The translations under genes and the position numbers were made by a program. A stretch of 64,000 nucleotides of DNA, from assembly GCF_900323885.1 (NCBI RefSeq), contig NZ_OOHJ01000027.1:62001-126000 (forward strand). Direction: 5' to 3'. The notes beneath the pieces are model-generated. The model saw only the letters and a program-made list of their open reading frames with translations. It was not told the origin of the DNA and did not search any database. This stretch comes from [Actinomadura] parvosata subsp. kistnae. Lineage in GTDB: Bacteria; Actinomycetota; Actinomycetes; Streptosporangiales; Streptosporangiaceae. How positions within the stretch are numbered: position 1 is the first letter of the stretch; the number at the start of each line of letters is the position of its first letter. This document shows, in pieces, positions 28,922 through 37,528 of this stretch.

Positions 28922-30232
28922 ATGAACCGCATTGCTCCGATGGGGCGCCTGCTGGCCGTCGCCGCCGCGGCGAGCCTGGCTCTGACGGCCTGCGGCGGCG
29001 GTGGTGACACGGCCGAGCAGTCCGCCTCCACCGCGCCGTCCGCTGAGACGTCCACGGCGGCCTCCTCGGCGCCCGCGGCGAAGGGCGACGGCACGCTGAC
29101 CCTCGGCACGGTCCTGCCTCAGACGGGCTCGCTGGCCTTCCTCGGGCCGCCCGAGTTCGCCGGCGTCGACCAGGCCGTCAAGGAGATCAACGAGGCCGGC
29201 GGCGTGCTCGGCAAGCCGGTCACCAAGGTGCACACCGACTCCGGCGACACCACCACCAACATCGCCTCCCAGTCGGTCGACAAGCTGCTGACCCAGAAGG
29301 CCGACGCCATCATCGGCGCCGCGTCCTCGTCGGTGTCCGAGTCGATCATCGACAAGATCACGGGTGCGGGCGTCGTGCAGTTCTCGCCGGCCAACACCTC
29401 CGACAAGTTCACCACGATCAAGGACAACGGCCTCTACTTCCGTACGGCACCGCCGGACAAGCTGCAGGGCCGCGTCCTCGGCGACCTCATCGCCGCCGAC
29501 GGCAACGACACCGTCGGCATCCTCGCCATGCAGGACTCCTACGGCTCCGGCCTGGCCGACCAGATCACCAAGACCGCCGAAGGCGCCGGCGCCAGCATCG
29601 TCGAGCGCGTCGACTACGACCCGAAATCCGCAGACTTCTCCGCCGACGTCGCCAAGATCAAGGCCGCCAACCCCAAGGCGATCGTGCTGATCGGCTTCGA
29701 GGAGGGCGCCAAGGTCGTGGCCGAGCTGGTCAAGCAGGGGCTCACCGCCGACAAGGTGAAGTGGTACATGGTGGACGGCAACATGTCCAATACCAACTAC
29801 CTCAAGATGCCCAAGGGCACCCTCAAGGGCGTCAAAGGCACCATCCCCGGCGCCGAGGCCCCCGAGGAGTTCAGGAACAAGCTCAAGAAGCTCGACCCGA
29901 AGCTCGACGACTTCACCTACGCCGCCGAGTCGTACGACGCCGCCAACCTGATCGCGCTGGCCGCCGAAGCCGCCAAGGACGACAGCGGCGCATCCATCGC
30001 GGGCAAGCTGGCCGAGGTCAGCAAGGGCGGCACGAAGTGCAAGAGCTTCAAGGAGTGCGCCGAACTGCTCAAGGCCGGTAAGGACATCGACTACGACGGC
30101 GTGAGCGGCCCGGTCGAGTTCGACGACGCCGGCGACCCGTCGGTGGCGACCATCGGCGTCTACCAGTACGGCGACGACAACAAGTACGCCAGCAAGGCCC
30201 TGGAGTACCGCACCGGCAAGATCGAGGGCTGA
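28922..30232 (+). CDS. Branched-chain amino-acid ABC transporter substrate-binding lipoprotein (copy 2)
   Basis: A 436-residue paralogue of the flanking genes. Lipoprotein signal LLAVAAAASLALTAC (cysteine at residue 24), Gly run, Ser/Thr/Ala linker, then a mature part nearly parallel to copy 3: LTLGTVLPQTGSLAFLGPPE, EINEAGGVLGKPVTK, ADAIIGAASSSVSESIIDKI, VKWYMVDGNMSNTNYLKMPK. The two late cysteines (TKCKSFKECAE) are kept. Start has GGGGGAG upstream. The 239-base leader and a possible terminator on each side suggest independent control. It probably feeds the LivHMGF permease encoded convergently at 33-37 kb. Confidence 0.92.
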   Translation: MNRIAPMGRLLAVAAAASLALTACGGGGDTAEQSASTAPSAETSTAASSAPAAKGDGTLTLGTVLPQTGSLAFLGPPEFAGVDQAVKEINEAGGVLGKPVTKVHTDSGDTTTNIASQSVDKLLTQKADAIIGAASSSVSESIIDKITGAGVVQFSPANTSDKFTTIKDNGLYFRTAPPDKLQGRVLGDLIAADGNDTVGILAMQDSYGSGLADQITKTAEGAGASIVERVDYDPKSADFSADVAKIKAANPKAIVLIGFEEGAKVVAELVKQGLTADKVKWYMVDGNMSNTNYLKMPKGTLKGVKGTIPGAEAPEEFRNKLKKLDPKLDDFTYAAESYDAANLIALAAEAAKDDSGASIAGKLAEVSKGGTKCKSFKECAELLKAGKDIDYDGVSGPVEFDDAGDPSVATIGVYQYGDDNKYASKALEYRTGKIEG

Positions 30233-30555
30233 CCCCGGCCGTCGTGACGCCCATCCCTTCCCCAGCACCCCCGCACACCCCCTGGGGAAGGGCCACGTCA
30301 CCCACTTCGGCCACCTGCGCTCCGGGGGTCGGCGCCTGAGAGGCGGCGCTCAACACGCACGCGACGGCTTGCTCGGCGAACGGACGGCGGGGAGCGCGGC
30401 GCGGTGCACGCCCGACCCACCACGCCGCCGGTGCCGGTGCGGCGAGGAGGCATGCGGCGGAGCGCGGCGCAACGCGCGCGGCGCGGTGTACGTGCCCGGG
30501 CCCGGCATTGCATCCCTGGCGCCGGTGCGGCGAGGCGGGATGTGGTGGGGGCCGG
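30233..30555. repeat. Spacer with hairpin and an imperfect direct repeat of about 85 bases
   Basis: No supported gene. At 30255-30292 CCCTTCCCCAG pairs with CTGGGGAAGGG around a 16-base loop, a T-less terminator candidate for copy 2. Further on, GCGGTGCACG at 30401 recurs as GCGGTGTACG near 30483, and GCCGGTGCGGCGAGG occurs at 30433 and 30521, a degenerate duplication of 82-88 bases. Confidence 0.5.
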
Positions 30556-31423
30556 TCAGGGGGTGCCGCAGGCGCGGTGGGCGTAGGTGATGAGGCGGTC
30601 CTGGAGGGGTTTGGGTGGGGTGACGATCACGACGCGTTCCGTGCCCCCGTCCACCGACGCCCGTACCGGAAAGAGGAACGCTTTCTTGGCCTCCGCGAAC
30701 GCGTGCCCCGTGCAGGCCCCTGGCGTGAGCTGGAGCGGCACCTCCAGGCGTTGCGCTCCGGCCGAGAGGGTGCCCAGGGGGCGGGTGGAGGGGGTGGCGA
30801 TGTAGTGGGTGGTGCCGCCGACGTCGGTGATGGTGACGGTGCCGGGGCCGCGGCGGGTGATCACGAGGGTGCCGCGCATGACGAGGTCGGACTTGGGGCC
30901 GGATTCGGTCCAGGTGGGGCCGAAGGTGATGTCGGCGCTCTGTTTGATGAGGTGTTCGGAGCATTCGTCGCGCAGCAGTCTGGCGAGGAGCGGGTCGGGG
31001 TGGGGGACCTGGAAGATCACCTTGCGGGGCGGTTCGGACGAGGACGCGGGGCGTACGTGGGCCACGACGGTGGCGGGGCGCACCTCGGGCAGGCCCTGGG
31101 GCAGGCACTTGGCGGGGCCGTAGGTGACGGGCAGGTCGGTGCGTTCGGTCTTCTTGATGACGGCGTCGGTGCGCCGCGGCGGCAGCGTTTCGAAGGACGG
31201 CGCGACAAGCTGGACATCAGCGAAATAAACGGGTGTTTCACTAGTATTTCGGACAGCTATCTGAAGCGCGTGCACGGGCTCGTCCGAACGATATTGCGCC
31301 AGTGAGACCGACACCCCGGGCGGCGGTGCCGTGGACGGCGGGGAGGAGGGGCGGGGGGCCGCAACCGGACCCGCAAGCGGCGGCGATCACGGCCGTGACG
31401 AGCAGAGGCGTTTTACGCTTCAC
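30556..31423 (-). pseudogene. Lipoprotein of unknown function, apparent one-base insertion near its N-terminus
   Basis: The body (30556-31314) is 250 residues with a beta-rich pattern (VHALQIAVRNTSETPVYFAD, GTVTITDVGGTTHYIA, VVIVTPPKPLQDRLITYAHR), probably an extracellular all-beta domain. It has no good start. In the neighbouring frame, GTG 31423 begins a lipoprotein signal (KRKTPLLVTAVIAAACGSG). Dropping one G at about 31370-31376 joins the two through a Pro/Ser linker (VAAPRPSSPPSTAPPPGVSV). This makes a normal lipoprotein of about 289 residues. Whether the extra base is real or a sequence error is open. I do not recognise the family. It is convergent with binding-protein copy 2. Confidence 0.65.
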
Positions 31424-31611
31424 CCGTCGCACATTAAGCGTCCGTGCGCAGCTCTCGTAAGTTGAGGAGTGATTACGACTCCGCATCCAAGTGCCGACAG
31501 TTCCTCAGGGGACCTGGTTCGAGTGTGCAGCAATTTTGTACGTTTCCGTCATTCGATCGGGAACGCTCGGCGGTGCTGAGGATCCCGGCCTGGAATCGGA
31601 GGAGACACTTC

Positions 31612-32907
31612 ATGATCCGCATTGCTCCCGTGGGGCGGGCGCTGGCTGTCGTGGCTGCCACCAGCCTCGCCCTGACAGCCTGCGGTGGTGGCGGCGGTGA
31701 CACCGCCACTCAGGCTTCCCAGAGTGCCGCGCCGGCTTCATCCGCGCCCGCGGCGAAGGGCGATGGCACGCTCACTCTCGGCACGCTGCTGCCCCAGACC
31801 GGTTCGCTGGCGTTCCTCGGCCCGCCGGAGTTCGCGGGCGTCGACCTCGCGCTCAAGGAGATCAACGAGGCCGGCGGCGTGCTCGGCAAGCCGGTGCAGA
31901 AGTACGACACCGACTCGGGCGACACGACCACCAACATCGCCTCGCAGTCGGTGGACAAGCTGCTGGCGCAGAAGGCCGACGCCATCATCGGCGCGGCGTC
32001 CTCGTCGGTGTCGGAGTCGGTGATCGACAAGATCACGGGCGCCGGTGTGGTGCACTTCTCCCCGGCCAACACCTCCGACAAGTTCACCACGATGGAGGAC
32101 AAGGGTCTGTACTTCCGTACGGCGCCGCCGGACAAGCTGCAGGGCCGCGTCCTGGGTGACCTGATCATCTCCGACGGCAACGACACCGTCGGCATCATGG
32201 CCATGCAGGACTCCTACGGCACCGGCCTGGCCGACCAGGTGCAGAAGACGGTGACCGACGGCGGTGCGGAAGTGGTCGAGCGGGTCGACTACGACCCGAA
32301 GGCGGCCGACTTCTCCGCCGACGTGGCCAAGATCAAGGCCAAGAACCCCAAGGGCATCGTCCTGATCGGCTTCGAGGAGACCGCCAAGGTCATCCAGGAG
32401 CTGGTGAAGCAGGGCATGCCGGCCAGCAAGTACAAGTGGTACATGGTGGACGGCAACATGTCGAACACCAACTACGTCAAGATGCCCAAGGGCACCCTCA
32501 AGGGCGTCAAGGGCACCTACCCCGGCGCCGCCGCCCCCGACGAGTTCCGTGACAAGTTGAAGGGTGTCAACCCCAAGCTCGAGGACTACACCTACGCCCC
32601 CGAGTCGTACGACGCCGCGAACCTGATCGCGCTGGCCGCCGAGGCCGCCAAGAGCGACGCGGGCGTGGACATCGCCGCCAAGCTGGCCGAGGTCAGCAAG
32701 GGCGGCACGAAGTGCAAGAGCTTCAAGGAGTGCGTGGACCTGCTGAAGGCGGGCACGGACATCGACTACGACGGCGTCAGCGGTCCGGTGGAGTTCAACG
32801 AGGCCGGTGACCCGGCCGTCGCCACCATCGGCATCTACCAGTACGCCGACGACAACAAGTACCCGGTGAAGGCGCTGGAGTACCGCAGCGGCAACATCTC
32901 CGGCTGA
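31612..32907 (+). CDS. Branched-chain amino-acid ABC transporter substrate-binding lipoprotein (copy 3)
   Basis: A 431-residue third copy. Start ATG 31612 is preceded by GGAGGAGA; upstream in-frame codons are in the leader. Lipobox ATSLALTAC (cysteine at 24), Gly run and short linker, then LTLGTLLPQTGSLAFLGPPE, DLALKEINEAGGVLGKPVQK, GFEETAKVIQELVKQGMPAS and the conserved Cys pair in TKCKSFKECVD. It is closest to copy 2 by eye. It ends in a strong terminator at 32923-32950 and is convergent with the liv permease operon, whose LivH, LivM, LivG and LivF are its likely partners. Confidence 0.92.
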   Translation: MIRIAPVGRALAVVAATSLALTACGGGGGDTATQASQSAAPASSAPAAKGDGTLTLGTLLPQTGSLAFLGPPEFAGVDLALKEINEAGGVLGKPVQKYDTDSGDTTTNIASQSVDKLLAQKADAIIGAASSSVSESVIDKITGAGVVHFSPANTSDKFTTMEDKGLYFRTAPPDKLQGRVLGDLIISDGNDTVGIMAMQDSYGTGLADQVQKTVTDGGAEVVERVDYDPKAADFSADVAKIKAKNPKGIVLIGFEETAKVIQELVKQGMPASKYKWYMVDGNMSNTNYVKMPKGTLKGVKGTYPGAAAPDEFRDKLKGVNPKLEDYTYAPESYDAANLIALAAEAAKSDAGVDIAAKLAEVSKGGTKCKSFKECVDLLKAGTDIDYDGVSGPVEFNEAGDPAVATIGIYQYADDNKYPVKALEYRSGNISG

Positions 32908-32922
32908 TCGAGCGCACTAGAG

Positions 32923-32950
32923 GGGCCCGGCCACGGCGGCCGGGCCCTTT
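32923..32950 (+). terminator. Terminator after binding-protein copy 3
   Basis: Perfect 10-bp stem GGGCCCGGCC / GGCCGGGCCC with a 5-base loop and TTT. Confidence 0.8.
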
Positions 32951-32955
32951 CGCGT

Positions 32956-33366
32956 TCAGCGGCAGCCCGCGACGATCCGGTCGGCGGCGGCGCGGTACTG
33001 CCTGAGCAGCGCCACCTGCCGCTGTCTGGGCACGTCGCTCTTCGACAGGGCGGCGGTGGTCTGCTTCACGGTCTCGGCGGCCGGGCGCAGCGCGTCGGGC
33101 AGCCGGGGGCCGAACTCCCTCGTGATGCCGTTGGCCTCGGCCAGGCGGCCGATGACGGCGTCCTCGAAGTTCTGGCGGTCCTCCTGGCCCCGGGGCTCCA
33201 GGATGAGGTCCGCGTACCCGATGGCCGAGACCACGCGGTCGCAGGGGCGGTCGGTGGGGTCGCCGCCGGTGCTGTACTTCTGCGCGGAGGAGGCCCCCTC
33301 CTGGCAGCCGACGAACAGCACGAGCAGGACGGGCAGGATGAGCGCGATCGTCGCCGAACGTTTCAC
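32956..33366 (-). CDS. Small lipoprotein of unknown function
   Basis: A 136-residue protein with a clear lipoprotein signal (MKRSATIALILPVLLVLFVGC, cysteine at 21). The mature part is charged and mostly helical (GYADLILEPRGQEDRQNFED, TVKQTTAALSKSDVPRQRQV) with two further cysteines, one at PCDRV and one at the C-terminal AGCR, possibly paired. I do not recognise the family. It lies after the livF terminator hairpin, so it probably has its own promoter. Confidence 0.75.
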   Translation of the reverse strand: MKRSATIALILPVLLVLFVGCQEGASSAQKYSTGGDPTDRPCDRVVSAIGYADLILEPRGQEDRQNFEDAVIGRLAEANGITREFGPRLPDALRPAAETVKQTTAALSKSDVPRQRQVALLRQYRAAADRIVAGCR

Positions 33367-33375
33367 CCTCCCTAT

Positions 33376-33411
33376 GAAAACGGAGAAGGGGCCCCCGGGG
33401 GAGCCCCTTCT
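33376..33411 (-). terminator. Terminator of the livHMGF operon
   Basis: On the reverse strand GAAGGGGC and GCCCCTTC form a stem around a CCCCCGGGGG-rich loop, followed by TCCGTTTT. It lies about 20 bases past the livF stop. Confidence 0.75.
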
Positions 33412-33429
33412 TCGCCTTCCTGGAACGGG

Positions 33430-34224
33430 TTACGCCTTGGCCAGCGTGCCGAGGTACAGCTCGATGACCTTGGGGTCGTTGGCGAGCTGCCTGCCGGTGC
33501 CGGTGTAGGCGTTGCGGCCCTGGTCGAGCACGTAACCGCGGTGGCAGATCTGCAGGCAGCGCCGCGCGTTCTGCTCCACCATGATCACGGTCACGCCGGC
33601 CTTGTTGATCTGCTGCGCCTGGATGAAGACGAGGTCCTGCAGCTTGGGCGACAGGCCCGCCGACGGCTCGTCGAGCAGCAGCACGGACGGCTCGGTCATG
33701 AGGGCCCTGGCCATCGCCACCATCTGCCGCTCACCGCCGGACAGGGAGCCGGCGCGCTGCTTGCGCCGCTCCTTGAGGGCGGGGAACAGCTCGGCCACGA
33801 ACTCGAAGCGCTCCTTGAACTTCCCCGGCACCTGGAAGGCGCCCATCTCGAGGTTCTCCTCGATGGTGAGGCTGGGGAAGACGTTGTTGGTCTGCGGCAC
33901 GTAACCGACGCCGCGGGCCACCAGGGAGTGCGCCTTCATGTTCGTGATGTCCTCGCCCTTGAGCAGGACCGTTCCGCTGCGGATGGTGACCAGGCCGAAC
34001 ATGGCCTTGAGCAGGGTCGACTTCCCGGCGCCGTTGGGGCCGATGATGCCGATCAGCTCGCCTTCCTTCACGTACAGGTCCGAGCCGTTGAGGATGTTCA
34101 CGCCCGGGAGGTAGCCCGCGATCAGCTCGTCGCAGCGCAGCACCGCGTCCTTGGCGCCCTCCAGGTGGGCGCTGCGGTCGGTGACGGCGGCCTTCGACTG
34201 GACGGGCGCTTCGTCGGCGCTCAC
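33430..34224 (-). CDS. livF: Branched-chain amino-acid ABC transporter ATP-binding protein LivF
   Basis: A 264-residue ABC ATPase: Walker A GIIGPNGAGKSTLLKAMFGL, Q-loop GVGYVPQTNNVFPSLTIEEN, signature AGSLSGGERQMVAMARALM, Walker B SVLLLDEPSAGLSP and the H-loop position occupied by VIMVEQNARRCL, as usual in LivF. The N-terminal 30 residues are a variable extension. It is the last gene of the operon and its start overlaps the livG stop (ATGA). It works with LivG to power uptake. Confidence 0.95.
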   Translation of the reverse strand: MSADEAPVQSKAAVTDRSAHLEGAKDAVLRCDELIAGYLPGVNILNGSDLYVKEGELIGIIGPNGAGKSTLLKAMFGLVTIRSGTVLLKGEDITNMKAHSLVARGVGYVPQTNNVFPSLTIEENLEMGAFQVPGKFKERFEFVAELFPALKERRKQRAGSLSGGERQMVAMARALMTEPSVLLLDEPSAGLSPKLQDLVFIQAQQINKAGVTVIMVEQNARRCLQICHRGYVLDQGRNAYTGTGRQLANDPKVIELYLGTLAKA

Positions 34225-35234
34225 TTCTGCCTCTCCTCTGCGGTCTCGGGCTCGGGGGCGGACCCGGGGGCGGGGGTGGTGCCCTCGGTCTCGTGGATCT
34301 CCGCCTCCAGGGCCGCCTCAGCCTCCTGGAGCTGGGCCTCCAGCTCGCTCTCGGACAGCGGCGCGTCGTGGTGTGCGCCCAGGTACGCGTCGATCACGCG
34401 CTCGTCGGACATGATCGTCGAAGGCGGGCCCTCGGCGATGACCGCGCCCTGCGCCATGACGATCACCCAGTCGCTGATGTCGCGGACCATGTCCATGTCG
34501 TGCTCGACGAACAGCACGGTCATGCCCTGCTCGCGCAGGTCCTTCACGTGGCCGAGCAGCGACTGCGTCAGGGCCGGGTTCACGCCGGCCATCGGCTCGT
34601 CGAGCATGACCAGCTCGGGGCCGACCATGAGCGCGCGGGCCATCTCCAGCAGCTTGCGCTGGCCGCCGGACAGCGACCCGGCGAAGTCGTCGCGCTTGGC
34701 GTCGAGCTTGAAGCGCACCAGCAGCTCCTCGGCCCGCTGGGTGATCTCCTCCTCCTGGTCGCGCCAGAAGCTCGGGATCAGGGCCCGCCAGAAGTTCTCG
34801 CCCTTCTGCTGCTGGGCGCCCAGGCGCATGTTCTCCAGCACGGTCAGGCGCGAGAGCGCCTTGGTGAGCTGGAACGTGCGCACCATGCCGGCCCGGGCCA
34901 CCTTGTGGGCGGGCACGCCGTTCATGGGCCGCCCGTTGAACGTCCACGTGCCCGAGTCGGCCGTGTCGAACCCGGTGAGCTGGTTGAAGAACGTGGTCTT
35001 GCCGGCCCCGTTGGGGCCGATGAGCGCGGTGATGGAGCCGCGCTGGACCTCGACGTGGTTCACCTCGACGGCGGTGAGGCCGCCGAAGCGGCGCACCACG
35101 TTGTCCACCACGAGGATCGGGTCGGGCTTGGGCACGCCGGGATCGCGCGCCAGGTCCTTGAAGGCGTTCAGGGCGGCCGCCTTGCGGTCGGCGATCCCGC
35201 CTCCGGTGGTCGCAGTCGTCTCAGCGTCGTGCAT
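34221..35234 (-). CDS. livG: Branched-chain amino-acid ABC transporter ATP-binding protein LivG
   Basis: A 337-residue ABC ATPase, longer than usual LivG because of an N-terminal extension of about 40 residues and an acidic Glu/Ala/Pro tail of about 50 residues (SESELEAQLQEAEAALEAEI). Walker A ALIGPNGAGKTTFFNQLTGF, signature AGSLSGGQRKLLEMARALM, Walker B ELVMLDEPMAGVNP, H-loop VLFVEHDMDMV. Start overlaps livM by 14 bases and stop overlaps livF by 4. The tail may be a coiled coil; its role is unknown. Confidence 0.95.
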   Translation of the reverse strand: MHDAETTATTGGGIADRKAAALNAFKDLARDPGVPKPDPILVVDNVVRRFGGLTAVEVNHVEVQRGSITALIGPNGAGKTTFFNQLTGFDTADSGTWTFNGRPMNGVPAHKVARAGMVRTFQLTKALSRLTVLENMRLGAQQQKGENFWRALIPSFWRDQEEEITQRAEELLVRFKLDAKRDDFAGSLSGGQRKLLEMARALMVGPELVMLDEPMAGVNPALTQSLLGHVKDLREQGMTVLFVEHDMDMVRDISDWVIVMAQGAVIAEGPPSTIMSDERVIDAYLGAHHDAPLSESELEAQLQEAEAALEAEIHETEGTTPAPGSAPEPETAEERQK

Positions 35235-36222
35235 CGATCGCTATCTCCCTCTTGTCACCCAAAATGCCCTGCGGCCGGAAGATGAGCAACAGGATCAGAC
35301 CGAGGCCGACCAGGATCCAGCGCATGGCACCGACCTGGTTGGTGTCCAGGAACGTGATGAGCCCGGCGCCGACCGCCTCCGTCATCACGTTGTAGAACAG
35401 GACCAGCAGCACCCAGAAGATCATCGAGCCGAGTACGGGGCCGAGCACGCGTGCGGCGCCGCCGAGGATGAGCATCGTGTACATGTAGAACGTGGTCTCG
35501 GTGCCGAACACGTCGGGCTGCACCGAGGCGTAGCCGAGACCGTAGATGAAGCCGCCGAAGCAGCCGATGACGCCGCCGAGCACGAGCGCCTGCATCTTGT
35601 ACGAGAACACGCTCTTGCCCAGGCTGCGCACCGCGTCCTCGTCCTCGCGGATGGCCTTGAGCACGCGGCCCCACGGGCTCTTCATCAGCAGGTACACGAC
35701 GAAGCTGAACAGCGCGATCAGGATCCAGCCCACGGTCAGCACCCACATGGTGCGGTGGCCGAACAGCAGCGGCACGGGGCCGAGGTTGAAGCCGTACTCC
35801 CCTTCGGGGTACGGGTTGAGCGCGTAGAAGCCGTCGGAGAAGCCGCGCTGGCCGTCGGAGCCGCCGAAGACGCTCTTGAACTGCACCGAGCGGAAGATGA
35901 GGCGGACGATCTCGGCCGCGGCGATGGTGACGATGGCCAGGTAGTCGGCGCGCAGCTTCAGTGTCGGTATGCCCAGCAGGATCGCCAGGATGACGGCGGC
36001 GACCAGGCCGACGAAGATGCCGACCCAGAACGGCAGGCCCATGACGGTGACCGTGACGGCCAGCCCGTAGCCGGCCACGCCCATGAACGCGGCCTGGCCG
36101 AAGTTGAGCAGGCCGGTGTAGCCGAAGTGCACGTTGAGGCCGATGGCGCCGATGGCGTACAGCACCGTCTCGACGCCCACGGCCGCCTTGATGGTGGTGC
36201 TGATGATCGTGATCCAGTCCAT
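35221..36222 (-). CDS. livM: Branched-chain amino-acid ABC transporter permease LivM
   Basis: A 333-residue multi-pass permease: AIGLNVHFGYTGLLNFGQAA near the N-terminus, IPTLKLRADYLAIVTIAAAE, the cytoplasmic coupling segment SPWGRVLKAIREDEDAVRSLGK, and the C-terminal LLIFRPQGILGDKR. The insert between the first blocks (GGSDGQRGFSDGFYALNPYP) is probably extracytoplasmic. It pairs with LivH in the membrane. It overlaps livG and starts 16 bases after the livH stop. Confidence 0.95.
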   Translation of the reverse strand: MDWITIISTTIKAAVGVETVLYAIGAIGLNVHFGYTGLLNFGQAAFMGVAGYGLAVTVTVMGLPFWVGIFVGLVAAVILAILLGIPTLKLRADYLAIVTIAAAEIVRLIFRSVQFKSVFGGSDGQRGFSDGFYALNPYPEGEYGFNLGPVPLLFGHRTMWVLTVGWILIALFSFVVYLLMKSPWGRVLKAIREDEDAVRSLGKSVFSYKMQALVLGGVIGCFGGFIYGLGYASVQPDVFGTETTFYMYTMLILGGAARVLGPVLGSMIFWVLLVLFYNVMTEAVGAGLITFLDTNQVGAMRWILVGLGLILLLIFRPQGILGDKREIAIDARR

Positions 36223-36238
36223 TCTGATCCTCCCCCGA

Positions 36239-37528
36239 TCAGCCGATCCGCTCGCGGCGGCCGAGAATGCCCTGCGGCCGGACGAGGAGCACGATGATGA
36301 GTACGGCGAGCGCGCCCACGCTCTTCAGCTCCGGCGGCACCCACAGGGTCGAGACCTGGATGAACAGGCCGACCACGAGCGAGCCCACCAGGGCGCCGAA
36401 GGCGGTGCCGAGCCCGCCCAGCGTCACGCCGGCGAAGATGAGCAGCAGGATGTCCTGGCCCATCGTGTACTTCAGGTTCTGGGAGAGGCCGAGCATGATG
36501 CCGGCCAGCGCCGCGATGGCGCCGCCGAAGGTCCAGATGATCCTGATGACGCGGTCGACGTTGATGCCGGACGAGGCCGCGAGCGCCGGGTTGTCGGCCA
36601 CGGCGCGGGCCGCCTTGCCGGTGCGGGTGCGCAGCAGGGCGAAGCCGACGACGATCAGGACGACCAGCTCGATGCCCATGGCGACGAAGTTCTTCGGCGC
36701 GGCCGAGATGGGGCCGATCTCGATGCCGGGCTGGGCGGTGTACTGGGCGAACGCCTCGGTCTGGCCGCCGAAGAAGATCAGGAACACGTACCGGAGGAAG
36801 AGCGCCACGCCGATCGAGATGATCATCATGGCGATCGTGCCGGTGCCGCGCCTGCGCAGCTGCCCCCAGAACAGGCGGTCCTGGAGGTAACCGAGGATTC
36901 CGGCGACGATGACGGCGATCACCGCGGCCGGGATGAGATGCAGGCCGAAGCCGATGTTGAAGGCGTAGGCGAGGATGGCGCCGAGCGTGACCAGCTCGCC
37001 GTGGGCGAAGTTGGTCAGGCCGGTGGTGCCGTAGATGAGCGACAGGCCGAGCGCGGCCAGGGCGATGATCAGGCCGAGGTTGAGGCCCTCGAACGTGAGC
37101 TGCGCGGCCTGCGTCCAGAACGGGCTGCTCTCGCCGCCCTCCTGCTGCTGCTGGTTCGCAGCGCCCTTGGCCTGAAGGGCGTACAGGACGGTGGAGCAGT
37201 TTCCCTCGTAGACCGTGGGCGTGCGGACGTTGTTGCCGCCGCGCACCTCGGCATTCTGGGGAAGGCTGCTGACATCCAGCGTGACCTTGTACTTACCCGG
37301 TTTGTCGACCTGAACGTCCCAGGTGCCTTCCGCGTTTGTCGTGACCTCCTTGACGGGTTGTCCGCCCTCTGTGGTCACAGCGATTTTGGCGCCGTTCACT
37401 GGCTGGCCTTGGAGTTTGAGTGTTCCCCTCAGTCCCTGGCATTCGGCGGGACCCGCGTGGGCGGGCCCGGCCAGCAGGAAGATGAGTCCACCCAGGAAGG
37501 CCGTGAACGCGATCACGGCTCTGCGCAA
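36239..37528 (-). CDS. livH: LivH-type permease fused to an N-terminal extracytoplasmic carboxypeptidase-regulatory-like domain
   Basis: A 429-residue fusion. TTG 37528 was chosen because GAGGGAG precedes it and a signal peptide follows directly (RRAVIAFTAFLGGLIFLLAG then PAHA). Residues about 28-110 are an Ig-like/carboxypeptidase-regulatory domain (GTLKLQGQPVNGAKIAVTTE, EGTWDVQVDKPGKYKVTLDV) with two cysteines. A Gln/Gly-rich linker leads to the LivH permease from about residue 135 (LGLSLIYGTTGLTNFAHGEL, ADNPALAASSGINVDRVIR, GVTLGGLGTAFGALVGSLVV, VRPQGILGRRERIG). Normal LivH has about 290-310 residues and no such domain. The added module may contact the three binding lipoproteins or the wall; that is inference. 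Confidence 0.92.
   Translation of the reverse strand: MRRAVIAFTAFLGGLIFLLAGPAHAGPAECQGLRGTLKLQGQPVNGAKIAVTTEGGQPVKEVTTNAEGTWDVQVDKPGKYKVTLDVSSLPQNAEVRGGNNVRTPTVYEGNCSTVLYALQAKGAANQQQQEGGESSPFWTQAAQLTFEGLNLGLIIALAALGLSLIYGTTGLTNFAHGELVTLGAILAYAFNIGFGLHLIPAAVIAVIVAGILGYLQDRLFWGQLRRRGTGTIAMMIISIGVALFLRYVFLIFFGGQTEAFAQYTAQPGIEIGPISAAPKNFVAMGIELVVLIVVGFALLRTRTGKAARAVADNPALAASSGINVDRVIRIIWTFGGAIAALAGIMLGLSQNLKYTMGQDILLLIFAGVTLGGLGTAFGALVGSLVVGLFIQVSTLWVPPELKSVGALAVLIIVLLVRPQGILGRRERIG

Noticed and set aside
33541..36297. 918-codon + strand open frame across livF-livG-livM
   Set aside because: Antisense shadow of three overlapping certain genes.
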